This document shows positions 6,549-12,173 of a stretch of 12,173 nucleotides of DNA, one piece after another. The DNA comes from Clostridia bacterium (GTDB taxonomy: Bacteria; Bacillota; Dehalobacteriia; UBA4068). The notes under the pieces are model-generated. The model was not told where the DNA came from and ran no database searches. It was given only the letters and a program-made list of their open reading frames with translations. The DNA is taken from assembly GCA_012515255.1 (NCBI GenBank), contig JAAYYR010000139.1:1-12173 (forward strand), read 5' to 3'. The position numbers and the translations under genes are program-made. Every line of letters starts with the position of its first letter. Position 1 is the stretch's first letter.

Positions 6549-6684
6549 CCCGCTTGGCGGGCGCGGGCATTAATTTCCTTGGGCCGTGCGCAGGGCCTGC
6601 TACCCCCCTGCTCGCGGCCCTAGCCCGCTTTTGAGGACGTAATCGTCCGGCAATTGCGCGCCCTGTGGCAGGGCGGAACCGCCC
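6549..6684 (+). other. Block of strong GC-rich hairpins in the 6444-6997 gap
   Basis: At least four stems follow one another. CCCGC (6549-6553) pairs GCGGG (6557-6561). GCGGGC (6563-6568) pairs GCCCGC (6623-6628) and encloses a long stem: GGGCCGTG (6581-6588) with CGCGGCCC (6613-6620), one mismatch, then GCAGGG (6590-6595) with CCCTGC (6606-6611). GGACG (6635-6639) pairs CGTCC (6644-6648). GCCCTG (6660-6665) pairs CAGGGC (6669-6674), or alternatively GGGCGG (6671-6676) pairs CCGCCC (6679-6684). A TTTT at 6629-6632 after the long stem could make it a weak terminator for the DUF134-nifX-nifU transcript. Otherwise it may be a structured small RNA or an interspersed palindromic element. I matched no known RNA family. 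There is no convincing ORF here. Confidence 0.5.
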
Positions 6685-6734
6685 TTGGCCCCTGCAGCGG
6701 CGATGCCATAAATAAATACTTTTCCCACAAAAGC

Positions 6735-6763
6735 TTGTATTTAAGATCTTTATTTAGTAGAAT
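6735..6763 (+). promoter_or_regulatory. Candidate promoter of the iorA leader
   Basis: TTGTAT (6735-6740) and TAGAAT (6758-6763) are 17 bases apart in an AT-rich stretch that follows the GC-rich hairpins. The -10 box matches the consensus at 5 of 6 positions and the -35 box only at 3. A start near 6770 would give a leader of about 150 bases ending in the terminator at 6902-6925. Confidence 0.45.
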
Positions 6764-6808
6764 AGGACGGAAGCGCAAATAGAGATGATACGTTTCAGAG
6801 GTTATTTT

Positions 6809-6868
6809 ATGTTGCTTAGCATCGCCATTAATATCGCCACTATCGCTTCGCTGTCGGGAAACTGGTGA
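6809..6868 (+). CDS. Possible 19-codon leader ORF before iorA
   Basis: An ATG at 6809 opens MLLSIAINIATIASLSGNW and ends in TGA at 6866-6868. AGAGG (6797-6801) lies 7 bases upstream as a weak ribosome binding site. The ORF sits between the candidate promoter at 6735-6763 and the terminator at 6902-6925, and its stop codon falls within the hairpin CTGTC (6851-6855)/GACAG (6867-6871). It has five Ile codons and a single Trp. It could be an attenuation leader peptide or a chance frame; the lack of a run of one regulatory codon speaks against classical attenuation. Confidence 0.25.
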   Translation: MLLSIAINIATIASLSGNW

Positions 6869-6901
6869 CAGCGCCATCGGTATGGCAGAAATTGCCGACT
6901 G

Positions 6902-6925
6902 CTCCTCATTGATGAGGAGTTTTTT
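6902..6925 (+). terminator. Intrinsic terminator in front of iorA (possible attenuator)
   Basis: CTCCTCAT (6902-6909) and ATGAGGAG (6912-6919) form a near-continuous stem followed by T6 (6920-6925). It is a textbook intrinsic terminator, but the nearest upstream gene ends 458 bases earlier, while iorA begins 72 bases later. Just upstream are hairpins that share bases: GCCAT (6873-6877)/ATGGC (6882-6886) competes with GGCA (6884-6887)/TGCC (6893-6896). That fits either a conditional terminator of iorA or the 3' end of a short RNA. Confidence 0.8.
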
Positions 6926-6997
6926 ATTTGCGGGGAATCAGCCCGCTGATCAGAACGCCGCCGCTGCCGGCGGCGACGCGCGAAAGGAGATATTGCC

Positions 6998-8821
6998 ATG
7001 CATGACAGGCGGGAAACAAAATCATTGCGGCTGCTAATGGGCAATGAAGCCATCGCCCTTGGCGCGATGCGCGCCGGGCTGCGCCTGGCGGCAGGCTACC
7101 CCGGCACACCCTCCACGGAGATTTTGGAAACAGTGGCCAAAAATAATCATGGCTCAATCCATGTAGAATGGTCGATCAATGAAAAAGCCGCCCTCGAGGT
7201 AGCGGCCGGCGCAGCCTATAGCGGGGCTAGGGCCCTGGTGACGATGAAGCAAATGGGTCTGAACGTGGCCGCCGACCCTTTGATGAGCCTGGCCTATGTG
7301 GGCGTCAAAGGCGGCCTGGTAGTGGTGGCCGCGGACGACCCGGGGCCAATCTCCTCGCAAACAGAGCAGGATACCCGCCATTTCGCCCAATTCGCCAAGC
7401 TGCCGGTATTTGACCCCGTAAGCCCGGAGGAAGCCTATCTGATGATCGCGGACGCTTTCGCTGCCTCGGAAAAATACGGCCTGCCTGTGCTGCTACGCCC
7501 TACTACCCGGGTCTGCCATGGCTGCGCCAGCATTGAATTGCTGCCGGATCTGCTTGTGCCGCAGCCGGAAGGCTTTGTCCGCGACCCCGGCAAATGGGTG
7601 ATCTTCCCCCGCCTTTCATACCGGAACCATCTCAAGCTGGAGGCTGATCTGCCGCTGATCGGGGCGGAATTATCCGCCCTGCCCTATAACCGCATTGAGG
7701 GCAATGACAAAGCCGGCCGCGGCGTGGCGCTTTCCGGCATCAGCTATGCCTATGCCAGGGAAATCCCGGATCTTGACGACATGCGCATCCTCAAAATCGG
7801 CACGCCCCATCCCTTCCCCGAGCGGCTGGCGCGGCAATTCCTCGACGGTCTGGACGAGGTGCTGGTGCTGGAGGAATTAGACCCGGTGGTGGAGCGCGCC
7901 TTGCTGCAGCTGGCGGGACAATATCATCTGCCGGTCAAAATCCACGGCAAGCTGAGTAATAATACCCAAAATGCCGGTGAGAACAGCGTCGAGAGCATCC
8001 GCGCCGATCTCGACCGCTTCCTTGGCCGGGCGGCGCCCGCGGCTGCGCTCTTGGACGATAGGCCGGCTTTGCCAGAGCGGCCGCCAGTGCTCTGCCCCGG
8101 CTGTCCGCATCGCGCTTCCTTCTTGGCCGTCAAGCAGGCGGCGCGCGGTAAAAAAGCCGTATTTTGCGGCGATATCGGCTGCTATACCCTGGGCAATACC
8201 CTGCCGCTTGATATGGTGGACACCTGCCTGTGCATGGGCGCCGGCGTGACCGTGGCGCAGGGCGTGGAACGGATTAATCCCCATACCCTGAGTTTCGCCT
8301 TTATCGGCGATTCCACTTTCTTTGCCTCAGGCATCACCGGCGTGGCCAACGCAGTCTATAATCAAAGCGAGATGATCCTCATCGTGCTTGATAATGCTAC
8401 CACCGCCATGACCGGCCACCAGCCGCATCCCGGCACCGGCCGCAATATGATGGGTCAAAACGCGGCGCCGCTGCGTATCGAGAAAATCCTTCGCGCTCTC
8501 GGCGTGGACTTCGTGGAGCAGGCGGACTCGCTCGATCTGCCTGCGGCCGTGGACACGGTTAAGCGCGCCATCGCCGCATCAGGAGTGCGCTGCGTCATCT
8601 TTGAATCGCCCTGCGTGATGATGGACAAAACAGCGGGCAAAAAATACGCGGTCAGCGCCGCCTGCACAGGCTGCGACGCCTGCATCAAATTACTTGGCTG
8701 CCCGGCGCTCATCCGTAAGGCCGAAGCGGCTTTTATCGAGCCTGCCTTATGCAAAGGCTGCGGTCTGTGCGCCGGTATTTGCCCGCAAAAAGCGATCCTG
8801 GAGGTGCAAGCCGATGAATAA
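6998..8821 (+). CDS. iorA: Indolepyruvate ferredoxin oxidoreductase, alpha subunit
   Basis: This is the large subunit (607 residues) of the oxygen-sensitive enzyme that converts aryl-pyruvates plus CoA to aryl-acetyl-CoA and CO2 while reducing ferredoxin. The N-terminal oxidoreductase domain shows GYPGTPSTEI (33-42) and EWSINEKAALE, containing the Glu used in thiamine diphosphate activation. The C-terminal thiamine diphosphate domain has CPGCPHR (Cys366, Cys369), GDIGCY and the diphosphate/Mg motif starting GDST (437-440) followed by an Asn-rich stretch. Two ferredoxin-type 4Fe-4S motifs end the protein: Cys556, 559, 562, 568 and Cys585, 588, 591, 595. AAGGAG (6984-6989) precedes the ATG at 6998 by 8 bases. 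The gene overlaps iorB by 8 bases. A leader with a terminator lies upstream. Length and motifs match IorA; a strict specificity for indolepyruvate over phenylpyruvate cannot be read here. Confidence 0.95.
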   Translation: MHDRRETKSLRLLMGNEAIALGAMRAGLRLAAGYPGTPSTEILETVAKNNHGSIHVEWSINEKAALEVAAGAAYSGARALVTMKQMGLNVAADPLMSLAYVGVKGGLVVVAADDPGPISSQTEQDTRHFAQFAKLPVFDPVSPEEAYLMIADAFAASEKYGLPVLLRPTTRVCHGCASIELLPDLLVPQPEGFVRDPGKWVIFPRLSYRNHLKLEADLPLIGAELSALPYNRIEGNDKAGRGVALSGISYAYAREIPDLDDMRILKIGTPHPFPERLARQFLDGLDEVLVLEELDPVVERALLQLAGQYHLPVKIHGKLSNNTQNAGENSVESIRADLDRFLGRAAPAAALLDDRPALPERPPVLCPGCPHRASFLAVKQAARGKKAVFCGDIGCYTLGNTLPLDMVDTCLCMGAGVTVAQGVERINPHTLSFAFIGDSTFFASGITGVANAVYNQSEMILIVLDNATTAMTGHQPHPGTGRNMMGQNAAPLRIEKILRALGVDFVEQADSLDLPAAVDTVKRAIAASGVRCVIFESPCVMMDKTAGKKYAVSAACTGCDACIKLLGCPALIRKAEAAFIEPALCKGCGLCAGICPQKAILEVQADE

Positions 8822-9422
8822 GAATTGCCTGATCTGCGGCGTCGGCGGCCAGGGCGTTGTGCTGGCTTCGCGCCTGATTGCCTTTGCCGCCATGGATACG
8901 GGGCTGTTTGCCCGCACAGCCGAAACTATCGGCATGGCGCAGCGGGGCGGCTCTGTAGCAAGCCATGTGCGCATCGGCGCGCATGTTTACTCGCCGCTCA
9001 TCCCCAAAGGCGAGGCCGACCTGATCCTGGCTTTGGAGCCGGGGGAGGCGGTGCGCGCCCTGCCCTATCTTAAACCGGACGGCCTGATCGTGGTAAGCAG
9101 CAAAGCTATGCGTCCGGTTTCGGCCGCGGTGGCCGGCGGCTATACAGGGCAGAAGATGCTTGACTACCTTAAGCGCCGGATAGCGGACCTGATCATCGTC
9201 GACACCGAGGCCATCTGCCGCCAAGCCGGCTCGCAGCAAACGGCTAATATCGCCTTGCTGGGCGCGGCCGCGGCAAGCAAGCGCCTCGGGCTGAGCCTTG
9301 AGCAAATCGAGCAGGCATTACGCGATCATACGCGGCAGCAATTTTTTGCGACCAACCATAAAGCCCTCCGCTTAGGCGCGGATACTATACTTAAGGGAGA
9401 ACACGGATATGAAGATGCATGA
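8814..9422 (+). CDS. iorB: Indolepyruvate ferredoxin oxidoreductase, beta subunit
   Basis: This small subunit (202 residues) carries the pyruvate ferredoxin oxidoreductase gamma-type domain, which contributes to CoA binding and assembly with IorA. Visible signatures are the Rossmann-like N-terminal loop CGVGGQGVVLASRLIA (Gly9-Gly14 region), the segment RTAETIGMAQRGGSVASHVRIG (34-55) typical of the family, and LILALEPGEAVRALPYL. The start at 8814 overlaps the iorA stop and uses GGAGG (8800-8804 area); an in-frame ATG at 8694 lies in the IorA ferredoxin coding region and is rejected. It overlaps the downstream ligase gene by 14 bases, so the three genes are one translationally coupled operon. 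Confidence 0.94.
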   Translation: MNKNCLICGVGGQGVVLASRLIAFAAMDTGLFARTAETIGMAQRGGSVASHVRIGAHVYSPLIPKGEADLILALEPGEAVRALPYLKPDGLIVVSSKAMRPVSAAVAGGYTGQKMLDYLKRRIADLIIVDTEAICRQAGSQQTANIALLGAAAASKRLGLSLEQIEQALRDHTRQQFFATNHKALRLGADTILKGEHGYEDA

Positions 9423-10641
9423 CAATCAATTGCGGCAAATCCAATCCCAGCTCAAAAGCCTTATGTCCCGCCCCGGCTTTTACCGGCAAAAATTCCGGGA
9501 CATTGACGCTGCAGGCGTTAACTGCCAGGAGGATTTCGAGAAACTGCCTTTCACCCGCAAAGACGATCTGCGGCACGCTTATCCGCTGGGCCTGCAGGCT
9601 GTTGATGATGAAGCGGTGATCCGCATCCACTCCTCATCCGGCACCACCGGCACGCCGGTAATCATCCCTTATACGCACAAGGATGTGGACGACTGGGCCT
9701 TGATGTTCGAGCGCTGCTACCGGATGGCGGGCATCACGCCGCGCGACCGCATTCACATTACTCCGGGCTATGGCCTGTGGACGGCGGGCATTGGTTTCCA
9801 AAACGGCGCGGAGCGTCTGGGCGCCATGGTCATCCCCATGGGCCCCGGCAATACGGATAAGCAATTGCGGATGATGATGGATCTGCAATCCACCGTGCTG
9901 TGCGCCACCTCCTCATATGCCCTGTTGCTGGCGGAGGAAATCGCCAAACGCGGTATCGGCGATAAAATCTTTCTCAAAAAAGGTGTGATCGGCTCTGAGC
10001 GCTGGGGGGAGAAAATGCGCCGTCGCATCGCGCGCGAGTTGGGCGTACAACTTTTCGACATCTATGGCCTGACAGAGATATACGGCCCCGGCATCGGCAT
10101 TAGCTGTCCGTATGAAAACGGCATGCATTATTGGGACGACTACATCTACTGTGAGATCGTCGACCCCCAAACAGGGCAAACGCTGCCGGATGGAGAAATC
10201 GGCGAGCTGGTAATCACCACGCTGCAAAAGGAAGGCGCGCCGCTGATCCGCTACCGCACCCATGATCTGACCCGCTTCATCCCGGGGGATTGCGCCTGCG
10301 GCTCGCCTTATCCGCGCATCGATACCCTGATCGGCCGTACTGATGATATGGTTAAGGTCAAGGGCGTCAATATTTTCCCCAGCCAGATCGAAGAGGTGTT
10401 GCAGGCCGTACCCTGCGCCTCCAGCGAATACCAGTTTATGCTTGACCATATGAACGGCAAGGACGAATGCCGCCTTTTTGTCGAGCTGAACCCCGGCTAT
10501 AAACCAAAGGCAGCGGCAGCGGAAATCCAGCGCGAGTTCAAAAGCCGTATCGGCATCACAACGATCGTCCTGCCGGTCGCCATCGGCGAACTGCCGCGCA
10601 GCGAGAAAAAATCGACGCGTGTCTTTGATAACCGCTACTAA
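9409..10641 (+). CDS. paaK: Phenylacetate-CoA ligase family protein (AMP-forming)
   Basis: This 410-residue adenylate-forming ligase activates an aryl-acetate with ATP and CoA to the aryl-acetyl-CoA. Motifs in order are the phosphate-binding loop SSSGTTGTP (75-83), YGLTE (219-223), YRTHDLT, the hinge motif GRTDDMVKVKG (309-319) followed by NIFPSQIEEVL, and near the C-terminus PRSEKKSTRV with the conserved Lys region (400-401). It is slightly shorter than classical PaaK (about 430-440). AAGGGAGA (9393-9400) inside iorB serves the ATG at 9409; 9415 is an alternative Met. With IorAB it fits arylacetate metabolism: re-activating free acids, or running in reverse to gain ATP. The exact acid (indole-, phenyl- or hydroxyphenylacetate) is inference; benzoate-type ligases are more distant. 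Confidence 0.92.
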   Translation: MKMHDNQLRQIQSQLKSLMSRPGFYRQKFRDIDAAGVNCQEDFEKLPFTRKDDLRHAYPLGLQAVDDEAVIRIHSSSGTTGTPVIIPYTHKDVDDWALMFERCYRMAGITPRDRIHITPGYGLWTAGIGFQNGAERLGAMVIPMGPGNTDKQLRMMMDLQSTVLCATSSYALLLAEEIAKRGIGDKIFLKKGVIGSERWGEKMRRRIARELGVQLFDIYGLTEIYGPGIGISCPYENGMHYWDDYIYCEIVDPQTGQTLPDGEIGELVITTLQKEGAPLIRYRTHDLTRFIPGDCACGSPYPRIDTLIGRTDDMVKVKGVNIFPSQIEEVLQAVPCASSEYQFMLDHMNGKDECRLFVELNPGYKPKAAAAEIQREFKSRIGITTIVLPVAIGELPRSEKKSTRVFDNRY

Positions 10642-10684
10642 GCCGGTGGCTGCCGTACATTTCATGGCGGCGCCAAATACGCAC

Positions 10685-10711
10685 AAAACTCCGGCCCGGG
10701 CCGGAGTTTTT
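10685..10711 (+). terminator. Intrinsic terminator of the iorAB-paaK operon
   Basis: AAAACTCCGGCCC (10685-10697) and GGGCCGGAGTTTT (10698-10710) form a perfect 13-pair palindrome, and a fifth T follows. The A-run on the left gives a short U-tract on the minus strand too. It lies 44 bases after the paaK stop codon. Confidence 0.93.
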
Positions 10712-10719
10712 ACGCGCCG

Positions 10720-10732
10720 GAATAAAGCGCCG
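10720..10732 (+). repeat. 13-base repeat GAATAAAGCGCCG, first copy
   Basis: GAATAAAGCGCCG at 10720-10732 recurs exactly at 12100-12112. Each copy is on the plus strand and lies just beyond a terminator. Each also pairs with a nearby complement: here AAGCGCC (10725-10731) with GGCGCTT (10769-10775); there AAAGCGCCG (12104-12112) with CGGCGCTTT (12075-12083). This may be a short interspersed palindromic element or chance. Confidence 0.35.
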
Positions 10733-10755
10733 CAAATTATAACCCCCGGGGAGGC

Positions 10756-10784
10756 TTGCCTTGGGACAGGCGCTTCTTTATAAT
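10756..10784 (+). promoter_or_regulatory. Promoter of the flavodoxin-fmdE pair
   Basis: TTGCCT (10756-10761) and a perfect TATAAT (10779-10784) are 17 bases apart. Transcription should start near 10791, about 65 bases upstream of the flavodoxin-like start codon. No other gene lies between the upstream terminator and this promoter. Confidence 0.7.
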
Positions 10785-10794
10785 ATTTTATAAG

Positions 10795-10809
10795 CACATA
10801 GGCTATGTG
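10795..10809. promoter_or_regulatory. Palindromic operator candidate
   Basis: CACATAG (10795-10801) and CTATGTG (10803-10809) form a perfect inverted repeat around one G. It lies a few bases after the predicted transcription start, where a bound repressor would block RNA polymerase. It differs from the CATATGCCG element at 5005-5058, so a different regulator is expected. Confidence 0.5.
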
Positions 10810-10854
10810 ATGTATCGCCTGTCGCACAACGCTTATTGATAAAGGGGAGAATAT

Positions 10855-11355
10855 ATGAAAATCACTGTTTTATACGTCAGTGTCGGCAATCATACGGCAA
10901 AGGCTGCCGAATATATTCAAGAAGGAATAGGCCAGGCTGGAACCGGCATAGAGGTGAAATTGATGAACTTGCTCGATGAAGATGCCCCGGATAATGATTT
11001 CATCGCCGCAAGCTCTGCCGTGATCATCGGTTCGCCGACGTATTTCGCTGATATGTGCTGGCAGCTAAAAAAATGGTTCGATATCGACCGGGCCTGCCCG
11101 CTGGCAGGTAAGCTGGGCGCGGCTTTTGCCACAGCTAATTTTCCGCAGGGCGGCCCGCATCAGGCTGTTTCAAGTATTATCCGCCATATGCTGGTCAAAG
11201 GCATGCTCGTTTATTCCTCGGGCATCAGCCGCGGCAAGCCCTATATCCATTTGGGGCCGATCGGCATCGCGGATAAACTGGAGGAAAGCGCCGATTTATT
11301 TCGCGTCTTCGGCCAAAGGGTGGCGGAAAAAGTGCTGGAACTGGAATGTAGATAA
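10855..11355 (+). CDS. Flavodoxin-like/NAD(P)H-dependent FMN oxidoreductase family protein
   Basis: This 166-residue FMN-binding flavodoxin-fold protein is cytosolic and probably an electron carrier or reductase. The N-terminal strand MKITVLYVS leads into the phosphate loop SVGNHT (9-14). The second flavin loop is GSPTYFADM (59-67), and AFATANFPQGG (90-100) matches the WrbA/flavodoxin-family third loop. It has no Fe-S motif or membrane segment. AAAGGGGAG (10841-10849) precedes the ATG by 5 bases. The fmdE-like gene starts 17 bases after its stop, so the two form an operon behind the promoter at 10756-10784. The pairing suggests it supplies electrons to, or works on the same cofactor as, the FmdE protein. 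The exact substrate is unknown. Confidence 0.85.
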   Translation: MKITVLYVSVGNHTAKAAEYIQEGIGQAGTGIEVKLMNLLDEDAPDNDFIAASSAVIIGSPTYFADMCWQLKKWFDIDRACPLAGKLGAAFATANFPQGGPHQAVSSIIRHMLVKGMLVYSSGISRGKPYIHLGPIGIADKLEESADLFRVFGQRVAEKVLELECR

Positions 11356-11372
11356 AACAGGAGGATTATGCC

Positions 11373-11903
11373 ATGGATCGGCAATTATGGGATCAATGCG
11401 TGGCTTTTCATGGCCATCAATGCCCGGGGCTGGCAATCGGCTTCCGCGCCGCCGAGGCGGCGCTTGGCCTGCTGGGGCAAGATGCGCGACGCGCTGATGA
11501 TGAGGAGATCGTCTGCGTCAGCGAAAACGACGCCTGCGGCGTGGACGCGGTGCAGGTGATCACCGGCTGCACTATGGGCAAGGGCAATTTGCTCTACCGG
11601 GACACCGGCAAGATGGCCTTTTCTTTTTTCGCCCGCAATAGCGGCGCTAACGTGCGCTTGATGCTCAAGCCGCTGCCGCCGCAAATAAGCCGCGAGGAAA
11701 AACAAAAATTTGTCCTGGAAGCGCCTATAGACGAAGTGTTCAAAATCAGCAAGCCCCAATTCAGCCTGCCGCAGACAGCGCGCATTTTCGATAGCTTAAT
11801 CTGCGAAAAATGCGGCGAGGCGGCGGCGGAGCATAAAATGAGGCTTCAGAATAATCAGCGCGTCTGCCTGGATTGCTTTGAGGAATACAGCCGGGGATGG
11901 TAA
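11373..11903 (+). CDS. FmdE family protein with C-terminal zinc finger
   Basis: This 176-residue protein belongs to the FmdE family (PF02663), named from the molybdenum formylmethanofuran dehydrogenase operon of methanogens; its biochemical role is unsettled. The family N-terminus is clear: FHGHQCPGLAIGFRAA (12-27) with His13, His15 and Cys17 as likely metal ligands. Then comes SENDACGVDAVQVITGCTMGKGNL (50-73) with Cys55 and Cys66, and RDTGKMAFSFF. A treble-clef/rubredoxin-like finger closes the protein: Cys144, Cys147 (CEKC) and Cys165, Cys168 (CLDC). AGGAGG (11359-11364) is 8 bases from the ATG at 11373. No formylmethanofuran or formate dehydrogenase is nearby, so in this bacterium it more likely serves Mo/W enzyme handling in general; that is inference. 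Confidence 0.9.
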   Translation: MDRQLWDQCVAFHGHQCPGLAIGFRAAEAALGLLGQDARRADDEEIVCVSENDACGVDAVQVITGCTMGKGNLLYRDTGKMAFSFFARNSGANVRLMLKPLPPQISREEKQKFVLEAPIDEVFKISKPQFSLPQTARIFDSLICEKCGEAAAEHKMRLQNNQRVCLDCFEEYSRGW

Positions 11904-12022
11904 GACAAAATAGCGCCCCACCGGCACAGCCGCGGCATTGACGATTATCATCGCCATATCCATAGAAAGCGCATTATGACGTTTTGCCGATACCGATATT
12001 GCCGCCAAGGCGGTTAAGTTTT

Positions 12023-12173
12023 TCACTTCCCTGCCGGGCGGGGCTTTTTATCCAGGCGTCGCCGCCGACTACTACGGCGCTTTTCGGCAATCGTGCTGTG
12101 AATAAAGCGCCGGGTCAGGTCAAATCCATAAAAGCCCCCGGGCTGTGCGGCGTAAATCCGCATGGCCGCGGGG
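12023..12173 (-). CDS. Possible 3' end of a leftward gene, uncertain
   Basis: On the minus strand a frame open from the window edge ends at TGA (12025-12023). Its last 46 codons start at an ATG (12163-12161) and read MRIYAAQPGGFYGFDLTRRF, then a strongly basic tail. The middle part looks protein-like, but the tail is low in complexity and overlaps the terminator hairpin at 12029-12049. I recognise no family. It could be a real convergent gene or chance openness in GC-rich DNA. Confidence 0.22.
   Translation of the reverse strand, partial: PAAMRIYAAQPGGFYGFDLTRRFIHSTIAEKRRSSRRRRLDKKPRPAGK
12029..12049 (+). terminator. Probable terminator of the flavodoxin-fmdE operon
   Basis: CCCTGC (12029-12034), loop CGG, GCGGGG (12038-12043) with one G-U pair, then C and T5 (12045-12049). 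It lies about 125 bases after the fmdE stop. A second small hairpin, CCGCC (12002-12006)/GGCGG (12009-12013), precedes it. Between 11904 and 12028 I see no gene on either strand that I trust. Confidence 0.6.
12136..12173. other. Strong hairpin at the right edge
   Basis: CCCCG (12136-12140), GGC (12141-12143) and TGCGG (12146-12150) pair with CCGCA (12158-12162), GCC (12165-12167) and CGGGG (12169-12173). This leaves a TG/TG internal loop, one bulged G and the loop CGTAAAT. On the minus strand it is followed by GCTTTTA, so it could be a weak leftward terminator, although it would then lie inside the possible leftward ORF listed above. The window ends here, so the outer stem may continue. Confidence 0.35.

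Noticed and set aside
6669..6690. T-box-like sequence (GGGCGGAACCGCCC resembling AGGGTGGNACCGCG)
   Set aside because: The match is only partial and is explained by a simple hairpin. No specifier stem or matching terminator directly follows, and it lies upstream of the candidate iorA leader promoter.
6444..6710. tRNA or rRNA gene in the long gap
   Set aside because: No T-loop (GTTCGAATC-like) sequence, acceptor stem or CCA is visible. The hairpins do not fold into a cloverleaf.
6770..6925. Cobalamin, lysine or Moco riboswitch upstream of iorA
   Set aside because: Short fragments such as GGTTATTTTATG or AGAGG recall parts of known classes, but the conserved cores are missing, so no class name is supported.
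9913..10827. 304-codon open frame on the minus strand
   Set aside because: It is antisense to paaK, whose ligase motifs are unambiguous. It runs across the operon terminator and lacks family features.
11373..11903. Methanogen origin because of FmdE
   Set aside because: FmdE family proteins are common in anaerobic bacteria. The promoters and ribosome binding sites here are bacterial and no methanogenesis gene is present.
11796..12026. 76-codon minus-strand frame beginning MKNLTALAAISVSAKRHN
   Set aside because: About half of it is antisense to the zinc-finger end of the FmdE gene. It has no good ribosome binding site or recognisable family.

Overview
The window looks like chromosomal DNA from a strictly anaerobic, fairly GC-rich bacterium, most likely a Firmicute. 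A Negativicutes/Sporomusa-like or Peptococcaceae-like host is my guess, not a demonstrated placement. The reasons are strong GGAGG-type ribosome binding sites, sigma-A-like promoters (TTGACA/TATAAT), tight intrinsic terminators, and a gene set typical of ferredoxin-based anaerobic metabolism. I see no transposase, phage gene, CRISPR array, rRNA or tRNA.

Layout from left to right. (1) Positions 1-55 carry the first codons of a leftward gene that leaves the window. (2) Positions 194-3889 hold a rightward three-gene operon for a xanthine dehydrogenase/aldehyde oxidase-family molybdenum hydroxylase (Mo subunit, FAD subunit, 2Fe-2S subunit). It ends in a bidirectional terminator that contains the last stop codon. 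(3) Positions 3931-4887 hold a leftward radical SAM gene with an unusual CX4CX2C cluster motif and its own good promoter. (4) Divergent from it, positions 5092-6443 hold a DUF134 helix-turn-helix regulator, a NifX-like (PF02579) cofactor-binding protein with a His/Cys tail, and an IscU/NifU-type Fe-S scaffold. The regulator's promoter carries a repeated CATATGCCG(G/A)AAACAG element, one copy of which lies inside the perfect palindrome CGGCATATGCCG. (5) Positions 6444-6997 form the only long gap. It contains a block of strong GC-rich hairpins, then an AT-rich stretch with a candidate promoter, a possible 19-residue leader ORF, further hairpins and an intrinsic terminator just before iorA. (6) Positions 6998-10641 hold the overlapping operon iorA-iorB-paaK, closed by a perfect-palindrome terminator. 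(7) Positions 10855-11903 hold a flavodoxin-like protein and an FmdE-family protein behind a promoter with a palindromic operator candidate. (8) The last 270 bases hold a probable terminator, hairpins, and possibly the tail of a leftward gene.

How the genes fit together. IorAB oxidatively decarboxylates aryl-pyruvates (from Trp, Phe, Tyr) to aryl-acetyl-CoA and reduces ferredoxin; the PaaK-type ligase interconverts aryl-acetate and its CoA ester. The other clusters share a metal and redox-cofactor theme: a molybdopterin hydroxylase, a NifX-like protein of a family known to bind Mo/Fe-S cofactors, an Fe-S scaffold, and an FmdE protein named for its link to molybdenum formylmethanofuran dehydrogenase. 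That these clusters work together is inference from proximity. The most interesting parts are the DUF134/NifX/IscU cassette with its repeated operator and the structured, terminator-bearing leader in front of iorA.
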